Shown in pieces: positions 6,670-15,032 of a stretch of DNA of 42,399 nucleotides. Source of the DNA: Caldilineaceae bacterium. Its GTDB lineage: Bacteria > Chloroflexota > Anaerolineae > Caldilineales > Caldilineaceae. Location: NCBI GenBank assembly GCA_019637695.1, contig JAHBVG010000057.1, forward strand, positions 1-42,399. Direction: 5' to 3'. Below the pieces are notes generated by a model, which saw nothing but the letters and a program-made list of their open reading frames with translations, was not told the origin of the DNA and made no database searches. Every line of letters starts with the position of its first letter. Position 1 is the first letter of the stretch. The position numbers and the translations under genes were made by a program.

Positions 6670-9171
6670 ATGGCCACAAAAAAACGCAAGAAGAGTAAAG
6701 TAGATACGCTGGATACCGTGATCAACGCCATCGCCGTGGTGACGCGCCCAGAGGTCGTGGGGCTGTCGCTGATCGTGATCTCGGTCTTCACGCTGCTCAG
6801 CCTCTTTACGGATAGTCGCGGCACCATCACCGGATCGTGGATCGATTTCTTGCGCTCGCTCACCGGCACTGGCGTATGGGGCGTTCCGTTGCTCACCGGC
6901 TCGGTTGGGCTGTGGATGGTGATCCGCGTCATCGAAAAGATGCCCGATCTGCCCTGGCAACGGCCGGCCGCGCTCTTGTTGCTCTTCCTCGCCTATGTGA
7001 CGGGCGCAACGCTCTGGATCCCTGCTGTGCAGCGGGCAGCGGCGGTGATGGTTGGGGGCGGCGGCGGTCAATTGGGTCTCGCCCTGGCCGGGGGCTTGGA
7101 GAGCGCCCTGAGCGTCTGGGGAGCATGGGCCATCGTGACCTTTCTCGGCATCACGGGCGTGATCCTCTTAACAGATCGGCTGCTCCTCGATCTGTTGCTT
7201 GACGCCTGGGATGCGCTGCTCGACTTACTCGATGGTCACAAAGCCCGCCGCGAAGAAGAAGCCATCGATCTGCAACCGGCGCTGCCGATCCCCAGCGGCG
7301 AGATTCCCTGGTGGAAACGCATCCTCTTCAAACCACGCCCGGCGCAGGACGAAGAACCGATCATCCAATTGCCTCCGGCGGTTCGCAATCGATCGGTTCC
7401 TGCGAATGCGCCCGCACCGTCGCCCAAGCGGGATCCGCTGCCTGCGGTCGATCCTCGCCCCCGGCAGCCGCTGACCAAACCCAGCGAGGAAGCCACACTG
7501 ACGCCGCGCGTGGTGGGTGGGGTTCAATCCTGGCAGTTGCCGCGCATCGATGACATGCTCTCGGATTGGGATCGCTTTGTGGATAGTTACGACAAGATCC
7601 GCGAACGGGGCAAACTCATCGAGAAGACGCTCGAACTCTTCGGCGTACCGGCCAGATTCAAAGAGGTGAACATTGGCCCTACCGTCACCCAATATTTGAT
7701 CGAACCGGGCTACATCGAGCGGACGGTGCGCGGCGAAACCAAAAAGACGAAGATCAAAGTGGCGAAAATTGCTGGGTTGAGCAACGATCTGGCCCTGGCC
7801 CTGGCTGCGCCCAGTGTGCGCATTGAAGCGCCCGTCCCCGGCACCAATTATGTCGGCGTCGAGGTGCCCAATGGCGAGAGCAACATTGTCGGGCTGAAAG
7901 AACTGATGCAAAGCGATGAATTCGCCGCCATCCAGCGCAAGGCCAAACTCCCCATCGCCCTGGGCGAGGATGTCAAAGGCAAGGCGGTCGTCACCGATCT
8001 GGCGCGTATGCCCCACGCCCTCATCGCCGGCGCCACAGGATCGGGGAAGTCGGCTTGTATCAATTCGATCATCAGTTGTCTGCTGTTGACGCACACACCC
8101 GAAACATTGCGCATGTTGATGGTCGATCCGAAGATGGTGGAGTTGACAACGTACAACGGCGTCCCTCACCTGCTCAGCCCAGTGGTCACCGAGGTGGATC
8201 GGGCGGCTGGGGTACTCCTCTGGGCGGTCAAGGAGATGGAGCGACGCTATCAACTGCTCAACAAGGCCAACACCCGCGATCTGGAACGGTACAACGACTA
8301 TTTGCGCAAGCGCAATGAGGAGATCCTGCCTTTCATCGTTATCATCATCGACGAGATGGCGGATCTGATGATGACAGCGGCAGAGGAGGTGGAGAAACAC
8401 GTTTGCCGCCTGGCGCAGATGGCCCGCGCCGTGGGCATCCACTTGATCATCGCCACCCAACGCCCCTCGGTGGATGTGATCACCGGGCTGATCAAGGCGA
8501 ATTTCCCCACCCGGATCGCCTTTGCCGTCAGCAGCCAGACCGATAGTCGTGTTGTTCTCGATGTGCCGGGCGCGGAACGGCTCCTCGGTCGCGGGGATAT
8601 GCTCTTTATGCCGCCCGACGCCAGCAAACTCGAACGCTTACAAGGCACTTATCTCAACGACGATGAGATCAACCGCATTGTGCGCTATTGGAAGGGCATC
8701 CGCAGTTTGGAGAGCTACACGCCGCCTACGCTGCCCGACGTCACCGAGTCGCTCAACACCCACTATGTGCCCAAGCCCAAACCGGCATCCACCGAAGGCT
8801 GGGATGATGTAGATCTGGTGCAGAAGCGGCGCTCGCTTGACGAACCGCTGGTGCAGCCGCTCTTTGAGCAGATCGAAGTCATGAAGACAGTGCAAGGGCG
8901 CGATGGTCTTTTTGATGAAGCTGTCAAAGTGGTACAAGAGGCCGGGCGCGGCTCGGTAGAATTGCTGCGGCGTAAGTTGCGCATTGGCTACTCGCGCGCC
9001 AGCCGCCTCATCGATCAACTGGAAGAAGCGGGCATCCTCGGCCCTGACCAGGGGGGAAGCCAGGGGCGCATCGTCTATCTCGACAATCCACCACAAGATG
9101 CTGATAACAGCGACGCGCCCCTGACCCCTCGCATCATCGGCGATGACGACCCGCCGAAAATTTGGATGTAG
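6670..9171 (+). CDS. ftsK: DNA translocase FtsK/SpoIIIE
   Basis: Septum-located DNA pump of 833 residues that clears and resolves chromosomes at division. About four membrane helices occupy residues 28-168, followed by an acidic/proline-rich linker (about 190-280) and the motor. The Walker A box GATGSGKS is at 454-461 and Walker B FIVIIIDEMADL at 555-566. A C-terminal winged-helix gamma domain (about 745-800, RGSVELLRRKLRIGYSRASR) would read KOPS-like DNA signals. Length and order match complete FtsK proteins. The ribosome site before the ATG at 6670 is weak, consistent with coupling to the MmcQ-like gene 46 bases upstream. The shared upstream promoter carries a LexA box; E. coli ftsK (dinH) is also SOS-induced. 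Confidence 0.95.
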   Translation: MATKKRKKSKVDTLDTVINAIAVVTRPEVVGLSLIVISVFTLLSLFTDSRGTITGSWIDFLRSLTGTGVWGVPLLTGSVGLWMVIRVIEKMPDLPWQRPAALLLLFLAYVTGATLWIPAVQRAAAVMVGGGGGQLGLALAGGLESALSVWGAWAIVTFLGITGVILLTDRLLLDLLLDAWDALLDLLDGHKARREEEAIDLQPALPIPSGEIPWWKRILFKPRPAQDEEPIIQLPPAVRNRSVPANAPAPSPKRDPLPAVDPRPRQPLTKPSEEATLTPRVVGGVQSWQLPRIDDMLSDWDRFVDSYDKIRERGKLIEKTLELFGVPARFKEVNIGPTVTQYLIEPGYIERTVRGETKKTKIKVAKIAGLSNDLALALAAPSVRIEAPVPGTNYVGVEVPNGESNIVGLKELMQSDEFAAIQRKAKLPIALGEDVKGKAVVTDLARMPHALIAGATGSGKSACINSIISCLLLTHTPETLRMLMVDPKMVELTTYNGVPHLLSPVVTEVDRAAGVLLWAVKEMERRYQLLNKANTRDLERYNDYLRKRNEEILPFIVIIIDEMADLMMTAAEEVEKHVCRLAQMARAVGIHLIIATQRPSVDVITGLIKANFPTRIAFAVSSQTDSRVVLDVPGAERLLGRGDMLFMPPDASKLERLQGTYLNDDEINRIVRYWKGIRSLESYTPPTLPDVTESLNTHYVPKPKPASTEGWDDVDLVQKRRSLDEPLVQPLFEQIEVMKTVQGRDGLFDEAVKVVQEAGRGSVELLRRKLRIGYSRASRLIDQLEEAGILGPDQGGSQGRIVYLDNPPQDADNSDAPLTPRIIGDDDPPKIWM

Positions 9172-9222
9172 CGAATTGCGAATTGCGAGAACGATTGTCA
9201 CCTGCTACTTGCAAACCTGCCA
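9172..9222. repeat. Dispersed low-complexity repeat F, copy 1
   Basis: The minus strand of this stretch contains GGCAGGTTTGCAAGT, then GACAATC and repeated CGCAATTCGCAATTCGC. The same string, slightly changed, is at 33305-33370 on the plus strand. It abuts the stop codon of ftsK. Confidence 0.6.
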
Positions 9223-9249
9223 CTTGCAACCATTTTTGTCTTTTGGTTG

Positions 9250-9266
9250 CCGACCGCAGCGGTCGG
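9250..9266. repeat. Short perfect hairpin downstream of ftsK
   Basis: CCGACCGC and GCGGTCGG flank a single A, giving an 8-bp palindrome between the convergent ftsK and isomerase genes. It is a weak terminator candidate; the following run CTGCCTTTTG has only four T. Confidence 0.4.
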
Positions 9267-9291
9267 ACTGCCTTTTGCCTTGCGCTCTAGA

Positions 9292-10062
9292 CTACTCCAG
9301 CCCCATTCCCGTCAGATTCCGATAGCTTATCGCCAAACTCTCGAAGGGATCGCCGGGGCAGATGTCCTGCTCGACGGCGTACCATTCGACGTTGGCCTCG
9401 CGGCAGGCGTCGAGGATGGCGGGCCAGTTGAGGTTCCCTTCACCGACTTCGGCCATGGTCTGCTTTTGATCCACCATGACCATATCTTTAAGATGGACGA
9501 CAGGCATGCGGTTGGTCATTTTGCGAATCCACAGAGATGGATCGCCGCCGCCATGTTGCACCCAATAGGTGTCGAGCTCCGCTTGCAGATAACGGGGATC
9601 ACTTTCATCATAGATCAGATCCAAACCCGTACGGTTGCCAAAGCGGACAAACTCAAAGCTGTGGTTGTGATAGCTGAAGGTGAGGCCGGCCTCGTGCAAT
9701 TGGCGGCCAATCTCAGACGCTTCCGCGGCGAAACGGCGATACGAGGCTTCCCCGCCTTCGCGATATTCGTTGGGCATACTGCCCACGGCCACATGTTTGC
9801 ATTCCCAAAGATGGTGTTCGTCGATCACTGCGCTTAGATCGCTTTGCAGCCGAGGCCAACCGATGTGCGTAATACAAATGGTCAGGCCGTTCTCGTCCAC
9901 AATGCGTTTGACCTCTGCCGGCGGAATCGGACCAATCGCCGAGACCTGTACAGCCGTGTAACCGATCTCGCGGATCTTGCGCATACTTGCGGCAAAATCC
10001 TCTTTGGTTTTGGTGTATTCACGGATGGTGTATAACTGGGCAGCCAGTACAGGATGGGACAT
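9292..10062 (-). CDS. Sugar phosphate isomerase/epimerase (xylose isomerase-like TIM barrel)
   Basis: Cytosolic TIM-barrel protein of 256 residues of the AP endonuclease 2/xylose isomerase-like family, usually metal-dependent sugar or keto-polyol isomerases/epimerases. Visible family features are AAQLYTIREYTKT at the N-terminus, FSYHNHSFEF in the middle, the YLQAELDTYWVQHGG metal-site strand, MPVVHLKDM and the C-terminal WYAVEQDICPGDPFESL. The start at 10062 is chosen because MSHPVLAAQLYT begins the first strand and AGAGGAG lies about 9 bases before it; the longer frame to 10134 would add residues from repeat-like DNA. It stands alone. The Idh/MocA dehydrogenase 6.5 kb away is a common functional partner of this family, but no link is shown here. 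Confidence 0.85.
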   Translation of the reverse strand: MSHPVLAAQLYTIREYTKTKEDFAASMRKIREIGYTAVQVSAIGPIPPAEVKRIVDENGLTICITHIGWPRLQSDLSAVIDEHHLWECKHVAVGSMPNEYREGGEASYRRFAAEASEIGRQLHEAGLTFSYHNHSFEFVRFGNRTGLDLIYDESDPRYLQAELDTYWVQHGGGDPSLWIRKMTNRMPVVHLKDMVMVDQKQTMAEVGEGNLNWPAILDACREANVEWYAVEQDICPGDPFESLAISYRNLTGMGLE

Positions 10063-10190
10063 GGGGTAGCTCCTCTCAGTGTGAGTGGTTAGAATTAGGA
10101 TTGGACATGGGCAAAACCGGTCAACGTTAGCCAACCTTTTGCCCTGACAAGATTAATTATACCCAGAGTTGGTGAATTCTGACACCCAGG

Positions 10191-10317
10191 GGCTAGTAGC
10201 CTACCAAACCGAGTTCGTCGGGTAGGGGCGCTGCTTGCTGCGCCTGCTGTGGACCGGGCGCAGCAAGCAGTGCCAGTACAGAATATCCGGCAAAACAAGT
10301 TTGGCGAACTACTAGCC
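10191..10317. mobile_element. MITE-like palindromic element with type A core
   Basis: GGCTAGTAG at 10191-10199 is mirrored by CTACTAGCC at 10309-10317; after four unmatched bases CCAAAC/GTTTGG also pair, giving terminal repeats of about 19 bases. Inside, 10222-10244 and 10256-10279 form a hairpin with the same core as 5928-5985. No target duplication could be recognised. It fills most of the gap between the divergent isomerase and LolA-like genes. Confidence 0.55.
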
Positions 10318-10439
10318 GTGGATGATAGTCACCCAATTAGTTGATCCCCGATTATAGGCAGTAGAATAGCAAGATTAAAGCAGCACTCGGTGTTCGCCTT
10401 TATCCGCTGTTCAGAACATCACAACAAGAAAGGTTTGCC

Positions 10440-11183
10440 GTGCAGTTTAAGCAACGATTTCGCTCAACCAACCGTCGACAACTGGCCGGTTTCTCGGCTG
10501 GGCTGGTGGTGATCGTCATCGCGATTATCCTCATCGGGGGGAGAGTGGCTCAGAATTCACTCCAACCAGAGGATCTGGCCGAGCGCATGGAGAGTTGGTT
10601 AGAGCGGGTAAATACGGTACAGGGTGAGATGCAATTAATCAGCGGCACCGTAGCCCTGGAACAAGAACTCTGGGTGGAACGTCCTCGCCAGTTGCGCACT
10701 GAGATCGAAGCGGGACCGCCAGCGTTAGCGCCTCTCGATGACAATCAGAAGACGACGCTGGTCCTCACTGAGGAGGAGGCATGGTTCTACAATCCTAATC
10801 TGGGCTTTGCGACAGTGGCCGACCGCACGATTTATGTGCCAGAAACAGGTTTGGAAGTGGGCGGTTCGATCCTGGAGTCAATGCCTGAAGATGTGGTGAC
10901 CCTGCTGCAAACGGCAAGCAATATTCAGATCCTCGGCGAGGATATGGTGGCGGGTCGCAACGTGTTGCGCGTGCAGATCCTTTTGACCAATGCGGACAAT
11001 CCTTTTCGGGCGCGGCGGCTCAATGTGGCGCTGGATCGAGAATTCTTCTATCCGCTCGCCATCGAAAGTGACAGCGGTTTCCTGCTCCGCTTCCGCTGGG
11101 TTCGCTTCAACGATCCCATTGATCCGGCTACTTTCGTCTTCGTCCCCCCGCCGGGGATCGTTGTCAATCGCGTTGAAGAGTGA
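10440..11183 (+). CDS. Membrane-anchored LolA-like/outer-membrane-lipoprotein-sorting-like protein
   Basis: Protein of 247 residues with one N-terminal membrane helix (about 17-35, GFSAGLVVIVIAIILIGG) that leaves the rest outside the membrane. The outer part matches the LolA-like beta-barrel pattern: VNTVQGEMQLI and LWVERPRQLRTEIE at the start, EEAWFYNPN in the middle, GRNVLRVQILL, LDREFFYPLAIE and the closing DPIDPATFVFVPPPG. In single-membrane bacteria such proteins resemble MucB/RseB or YdbH-type lipid-binding sensors rather than true LolA. The GTG at 10440 has AAAGG about 7 bases upstream. It precedes an MFS transporter by 62 bases and may share its transcript. The function is a family-level guess. 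Confidence 0.65.
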   Translation: MQFKQRFRSTNRRQLAGFSAGLVVIVIAIILIGGRVAQNSLQPEDLAERMESWLERVNTVQGEMQLISGTVALEQELWVERPRQLRTEIEAGPPALAPLDDNQKTTLVLTEEEAWFYNPNLGFATVADRTIYVPETGLEVGGSILESMPEDVVTLLQTASNIQILGEDMVAGRNVLRVQILLTNADNPFRARRLNVALDREFFYPLAIESDSGFLLRFRWVRFNDPIDPATFVFVPPPGIVVNRVEE

Positions 11184-11245
11184 CCGCAGACCGCAGATAA
11201 TATCCATTATCCATTATCTGATACCCAATCCCACCTAACTCACTT

Positions 11246-12469
11246 GTGACCCAACGACTCCCCGCTCGCTTCCGCCTGACCAGCTTTCGCCAGTTGATGG
11301 CTGTCGCCATTTCGACGCGGCTGGTGGTAGATACCAAGACCCAATTTTTCAACCCTTTCCTGGCGACGATTGCGGCTGGCGTTGGTATCGACGTGGTGAC
11401 GCTGGGGCGGCTGGTCAGTCTGCGCAGCGCGATGGGGATGGCTGCGCCTATCTTTGGCAGCCTGGCGGATCGGTTGGGGTACCGGCGCATTATGCGCATG
11501 GGGTTGTTGCTGGCCGCGGCTGGCGCATTCCTCTTGGGCTTCAGCACCAATCTTTGGATGATAGCCCTGGGCATGATCTTCTCTGGGCTGGGATTGAGCA
11601 GCTTTGTGCCAACCCTGCAAGCCTACATGAGCGCACGTCTGCCCTATGATCGCCGCGCCCAGGGCATCGGCATTTTGGAATATGCTTGGGCGCTGGCGAG
11701 TATTGTAGGGTTGTCGCTCATGGGGTTGCTGATCGACGCTCAGGGCTGGCGCGCTCCGTTCTTTGTGATGGGTGGGGGGCTGTTGTTAGGATGGCTGGCC
11801 TTTGGTCTGCTGCCGGGCGCCGCCGAGGAAGGGGAAGGCGTGCGTCTACAGCCAGTCTTTCAGCTTTCGGGCGTCAGCATACCGCAACGCGCACGGACGT
11901 TTTTCCGGCTTTCCTCCAACAACCGTTCGGCCTACGCCTTGATGATCGCCAACGGCTTCTTCTTCTTCGCTCAATTCCACATTTTGATCATCCACGGCGG
12001 CTGGCTGCAAGCCGAGTACGGTTTGACGGCGGCGCTGCTGGGAACGGTGGCATTGGTCCAGGGTCTAGCGGATCTGGGTGGCAGTGTGCTGGTCTCGTTG
12101 ATCACCGATAAAGTGGGCAAAAAGCGCTCGGTCCTCATCGGTATGATCGGCGTCTTCTTCATCTACGCAGCGCTGCCCTTCCTCAATATCAGCCTGCTCT
12201 CTGTGGTGGCGGCGCTGGCCGCGATGCGCCTCTTCTTCGAGTTTGGTATTGTCAGCAATATCACGTTGATCAGCGAACAGGTTCCCGATCAGCGCGGCAA
12301 AGTGATGACGCTCTCGGCGGCCTTCACCCTGGCGGCCTCTACCCTCGCCGGCCTGAGCGGTCCCTGGGCTTACGTCCGGTGGGGCGTCCTCGGTCTTGGC
12401 CCAATCGCCGCCCTCTGCGTCATCCTCTCCATCACCCTCGTTGTCAGTTTTGTGAAGGAGAGGAGTTAG
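11246..12469 (+). CDS. MFS transporter
   Basis: Major facilitator protein of 407 residues with about twelve membrane helices. The motif-A loop after helix 2 reads GSLADRLGYRRIMRMG and its second-half counterpart is SLITDKVGKKRSVLIG, both diagnostic for MFS. QAYMSARLPYDRRAQGIG lies at the helix 4-5 region. It starts with GTG at 11246 without a clear ribosome site, 62 bases after the LolA-like gene on the same strand; the spacer holds tandem GACCGCAGACCGCAG and TATCCATTATCCATTATC repeats. The substrate is unknown; sugar or drug export are both possible. Confidence 0.88.
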   Translation: MTQRLPARFRLTSFRQLMAVAISTRLVVDTKTQFFNPFLATIAAGVGIDVVTLGRLVSLRSAMGMAAPIFGSLADRLGYRRIMRMGLLLAAAGAFLLGFSTNLWMIALGMIFSGLGLSSFVPTLQAYMSARLPYDRRAQGIGILEYAWALASIVGLSLMGLLIDAQGWRAPFFVMGGGLLLGWLAFGLLPGAAEEGEGVRLQPVFQLSGVSIPQRARTFFRLSSNNRSAYALMIANGFFFFAQFHILIIHGGWLQAEYGLTAALLGTVALVQGLADLGGSVLVSLITDKVGKKRSVLIGMIGVFFIYAALPFLNISLLSVVAALAAMRLFFEFGIVSNITLISEQVPDQRGKVMTLSAAFTLAASTLAGLSGPWAYVRWGVLGLGPIAALCVILSITLVVSFVKERS

Positions 12470-12640
12470 CTGTCAGATTATCAGTTGCGGGTTTTATCCC
12501 AGCTTCCATCTGTCAGCCATTGCAAATGCAATCACGCTTACCACATCGACCGGCTGGATTATTGCTTCCTGGGGTGCAATCCTTTACCATTAGCCCATTG
12601 GATCGCCTTTTTGACCATTGATGTAAATTGGAGAGCGCGT

Positions 12641-13165
12641 GTGAGCAAGCCAACCACTGATTCCCAACCTGGCGCGATTGATCCGAAGGCTTTCCGCAAC
12701 ACGATGGGACGCTTCGCCACTGGCGTCACTGTGGTGACGACAATGTCCGCTGAGGACAGCGGCGTGGCAGAGAAGATCCACGGGATGACGGCGAGCGCGT
12801 TCCTCTCGGTGTCGCTCGATCCGCCGCTGGTACTGGTCTCGGTGGATAAGCGCGCCCACTTGCACGCCATGTTGAGCGGAGGTAGCCGCTATGGGGTCAG
12901 CATTCTCAAAGCGGATCAGGCCGCGTACAGCCAACACTTTGCTGGCTTTGGCGCGCCGGATCTCCAGCCTGAATTTACCTGGGTCGAAGGCTTTCCCCTC
13001 CTCGAAAACGCGCTGGGATATGTGATCGCCCGCGTGGTGGATGCACACGCAGCGGGCGATCATACGCTCTACATTGGTCAAGTGGAATATCTAGCCTGGG
13101 ATGAAGGGGAGCCGCTGCTTTACTTCCGCGGCCAGTATGGGGAGTTTCACAAGCAGGGCGCTTAA
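12641..13165 (+). CDS. Flavin reductase-like FMN-binding protein
   Basis: Cytosolic protein of 174 residues with the flavin reductase split-barrel fold (HpaC/DIM6-NTAB type), which passes electrons from NAD(P)H to FMN or serves as the small subunit of two-component monooxygenases. Diagnostic stretches are FRNTMGRFATGVTVVTT, the HGMTASAFLSVSLDPPLVLVSV FMN loop, YGVSILKADQ, and the C-terminal GDHTLYIGQVEYL. The start GTG at 12641 follows TTGGAGAG by six bases; the long upstream extension to 12485 is not family-like. Its last four bases overlap the stop of the convergent glycosyltransferase gene. No monooxygenase partner is adjacent. Confidence 0.88.
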   Translation: MSKPTTDSQPGAIDPKAFRNTMGRFATGVTVVTTMSAEDSGVAEKIHGMTASAFLSVSLDPPLVLVSVDKRAHLHAMLSGGSRYGVSILKADQAAYSQHFAGFGAPDLQPEFTWVEGFPLLENALGYVIARVVDAHAAGDHTLYIGQVEYLAWDEGEPLLYFRGQYGEFHKQGA

Positions 13166-13941
13166 TCGGCCACAGCTTCGCTGCTGATCGCATCGCGCAC
13201 GCGGTGATAGATCCCTCGCTGTCCGTTGCGGCGGATGCGCAAGACTTCGCGCAGCATGTTAATCGTATCGCGGATCGGATTGACGCGACTCTCGGTCATA
13301 TAATACCAATTGATCGGCACTTCGAGTACACGCAGACCCCGCAAGCGCGCAATATAGAGTACCTCTGGATCAAAGCCCCAGCCGTTGATGGTTTGGTACG
13401 GAAAGATCTGCTGCGCCGCCTCCCGTGTAAAGCATTTGAAGCCACATTGCGTATCCTCAATGCCGGGGATGATCAACGTGCGCACGACAAAGTTGAAGAC
13501 CCGCCCCATTAGATGTCGATAGAAGGGTTCGCCGTAGCGCACTGCGCCGGCGATTTCGCGACTGGCAATGGCGAGATCATATTGATCCAAATCAGTCTGC
13601 GGCGGCAGGAACTTCTGCACCTCTTCAATAGGCATGGAAAGATCCGCATCGCAGATGAAGAGGTAATCCCCTTCCCCCACCAGCATACCTGTCTTCACCG
13701 CCGCGCCTTTCCCCTGAGCGCTGTGCAGCAGGCGTATGTTAAACGGCTCTGATGGATCCACCGTTGCGCCGAAACGTTGTACGACCCCACTCGTATCATC
13801 GGTTGAGCCATTTTCCACCACCAGCACCTCTGCGCGATAAGGCTGCTCGTGCAAGAAGGCGCGGATCTTTTCCAACGAGTCGGGCAACCGATTCTCTTCG
13901 TTGTAAGCCGGAATAATGATCGACAAAAATGGACGCTGCAC
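13162..13941 (-). CDS. Family 2 glycosyltransferase (dolichyl/polyprenyl-phosphate sugar synthase type)
   Basis: GT2 enzyme of 259 residues that probably transfers glucose or mannose from a nucleotide sugar to a polyprenyl phosphate at the inner face of the membrane. The GT-A features are LSIIIPAYNEENRLP at the N-terminus, VENGSTDDT, the metal-binding DAD at 98-100, EDTQCGFKCFTREAA and NGWGFDPEVLYIA, the last two typical of ALG5/DPM1-like proteins. No membrane helices are obvious. It converges with the flavin reductase gene with a four-base overlap. Upstream (13965-14059) lies a B-family element, so its promoter is not evident. The role could be glycolipid or cell-envelope sugar supply. Confidence 0.9.
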   Translation of the reverse strand: MQRPFLSIIIPAYNEENRLPDSLEKIRAFLHEQPYRAEVLVVENGSTDDTSGVVQRFGATVDPSEPFNIRLLHSAQGKGAAVKTGMLVGEGDYLFICDADLSMPIEEVQKFLPPQTDLDQYDLAIASREIAGAVRYGEPFYRHLMGRVFNFVVRTLIIPGIEDTQCGFKCFTREAAQQIFPYQTINGWGFDPEVLYIARLRGLRVLEVPINWYYMTESRVNPIRDTINMLREVLRIRRNGQRGIYHRVRDAISSEAVAD

Positions 13942-13964
13942 TTCTGAACTCCACGTGTGAATTT

Positions 13965-14059
13965 ATGTAATTCAAGATTTCGTGCTCTAGCCGGGTCCGT
14001 GACCCGGTGGCAGGCTGGTCACGGACCCGGCCCAGAGTACACGAAATCTTGAACTACTA
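13965..14059. mobile_element. B-family MITE, copy B1
   Basis: TTCAAGATTTCGTG at 13971-13984 is mirrored by CACGAAATCTTGAA at 14040-14053, and the GC-rich centre contains GGGTCCGTGACCCGG opposite GGTCACGGACCCGG. The flanks repeat AATTT (13960-13964 and 14060-14064); AATTTATG on both sides makes the exact edge ambiguous by three bases. The right flank copy contains the stop codon of the PH-domain gene. Confidence 0.75.
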
Positions 14060-14062
14060 AAT

Positions 14063-14947
14063 TTATGCGATAAGGCCGAGTAATGCCAACAGAACTAGCA
14101 ATTGTACCGTCAATGTGCCGCCCCAGAGCAAATACGATCCTAACCGCTGTTGGCGATAGGCCATCCAGATCCCGCCTGCCCCGTTAATAACAAAGGCCAG
14201 CAGGCCGATGATGGGCAACATAAAGAGCGAACTCTTGGCGCGAACGCTATCAGGGATGCCGTCACTGTTATAGTGGAAAACCAACCGTTCTGGCAGGGAT
14301 GGGTACTGGATCATCAAGATCCCAAAAAGGAGCAAGAGACCCAGGACACTCAGTAGGGCCAGCCAGAGGCTTACCCTATCGAAGACAGTTTCCGCACCCA
14401 ACAAAGGGCGTCTGCGTTCCAGGGTAAGTGATTGAATAGGACCCAATTGGTTGTACGTCTCCAACGCCTCCAAAAACGCATCCGAGCGCACAGGCGACAG
14501 GGCAAAGATGGCTTCATTCGTTTCCAACAGCAGGCAACCGGGCAGCGATCGGGTGGCGAACCGTTCCAGCCGGCGCGACCGTTGACCTTTCCCAGTGCGC
14601 ACAAAAGGCGCAGGCCAATGGAGTGGATTCCACCCGCCCACTTCGTTGCCACTGCGGATCACGCGTTGGATGGCCTGCAATGGTACGATCTGATGGGTCG
14701 CCGCCCAATGGATGTGTAGCGCGTCCCGATCCAACCGATAGCAGAGGTTGAAACTTCCCCATGTCCGGTAGGCCAGACGCGCCAGCAGAGGAACGCTCGC
14801 CAACAAGCCCAACAACAATAGAAAGCTGACCCAGTCGGCATCGCGACGGCTCAGCCAGAGGAGGAGTAGAATATCGATGAGGAGGATCCAACTGATGACA
14901 AAGATCCCTTCCCAACGACTTTTACACGGTAACGGTTTGAAGATCAT
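14063..14947 (-). CDS. Membrane protein with bacterial PH-like domain and DUF1648-like region
   Basis: Protein of 294 residues. Two membrane helices near the N-terminus (about 14-54) are followed by a bacterial pleckstrin-homology-like segment (YRLDRDALHIHWAATHQIVPLQAI), then three more helices. The segment LPERLVFHYNSDGIPD between helices is the DUF1648 signature seen in membrane proteins linked to stress or sporulation. The start at 14947 is chosen because the longer frame would translate repeat DNA. No strong ribosome site is seen. It is the last gene of the penicillin-binding protein/surE/PH unit, 75 bases after surE, with repeat D in the gap. Its stop codon lies in the flank of MITE B1. 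A role in envelope maintenance is inferred from context only. Confidence 0.7.
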   Translation of the reverse strand: MIFKPLPCKSRWEGIFVISWILLIDILLLLWLSRRDADWVSFLLLLGLLASVPLLARLAYRTWGSFNLCYRLDRDALHIHWAATHQIVPLQAIQRVIRSGNEVGGWNPLHWPAPFVRTGKGQRSRRLERFATRSLPGCLLLETNEAIFALSPVRSDAFLEALETYNQLGPIQSLTLERRRPLLGAETVFDRVSLWLALLSVLGLLLLFGILMIQYPSLPERLVFHYNSDGIPDSVRAKSSLFMLPIIGLLAFVINGAGGIWMAYRQQRLGSYLLWGGTLTVQLLVLLALLGLIA

Positions 14948-14957
14948 AGATAGAGAA

Positions 14958-15032
14958 AGAGTAATACGTAACGAGTAATGAGTAACGACGAGTCGGACTG
15001 TGCCCCACCTACTCATTACTCATTACTCGTTA
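14958..15032. repeat. Inverted repeat D, copy 1 (GAGTAATGAGTAA type)
   Basis: TAACGAGTAATGAGTAACGA at 14969-14988 is mirrored by ACTCATTACTCATTACTCGT at 15011-15030. The same unit recurs at 39238-39345. The stop codon of surE (15023-15025) lies inside the repeat. Confidence 0.7.

Noticed and set aside
7225..8460. Minus-strand open frame of 411 codons
   Set aside because: Antisense to the FtsK motor domain, with no recognisable protein features.
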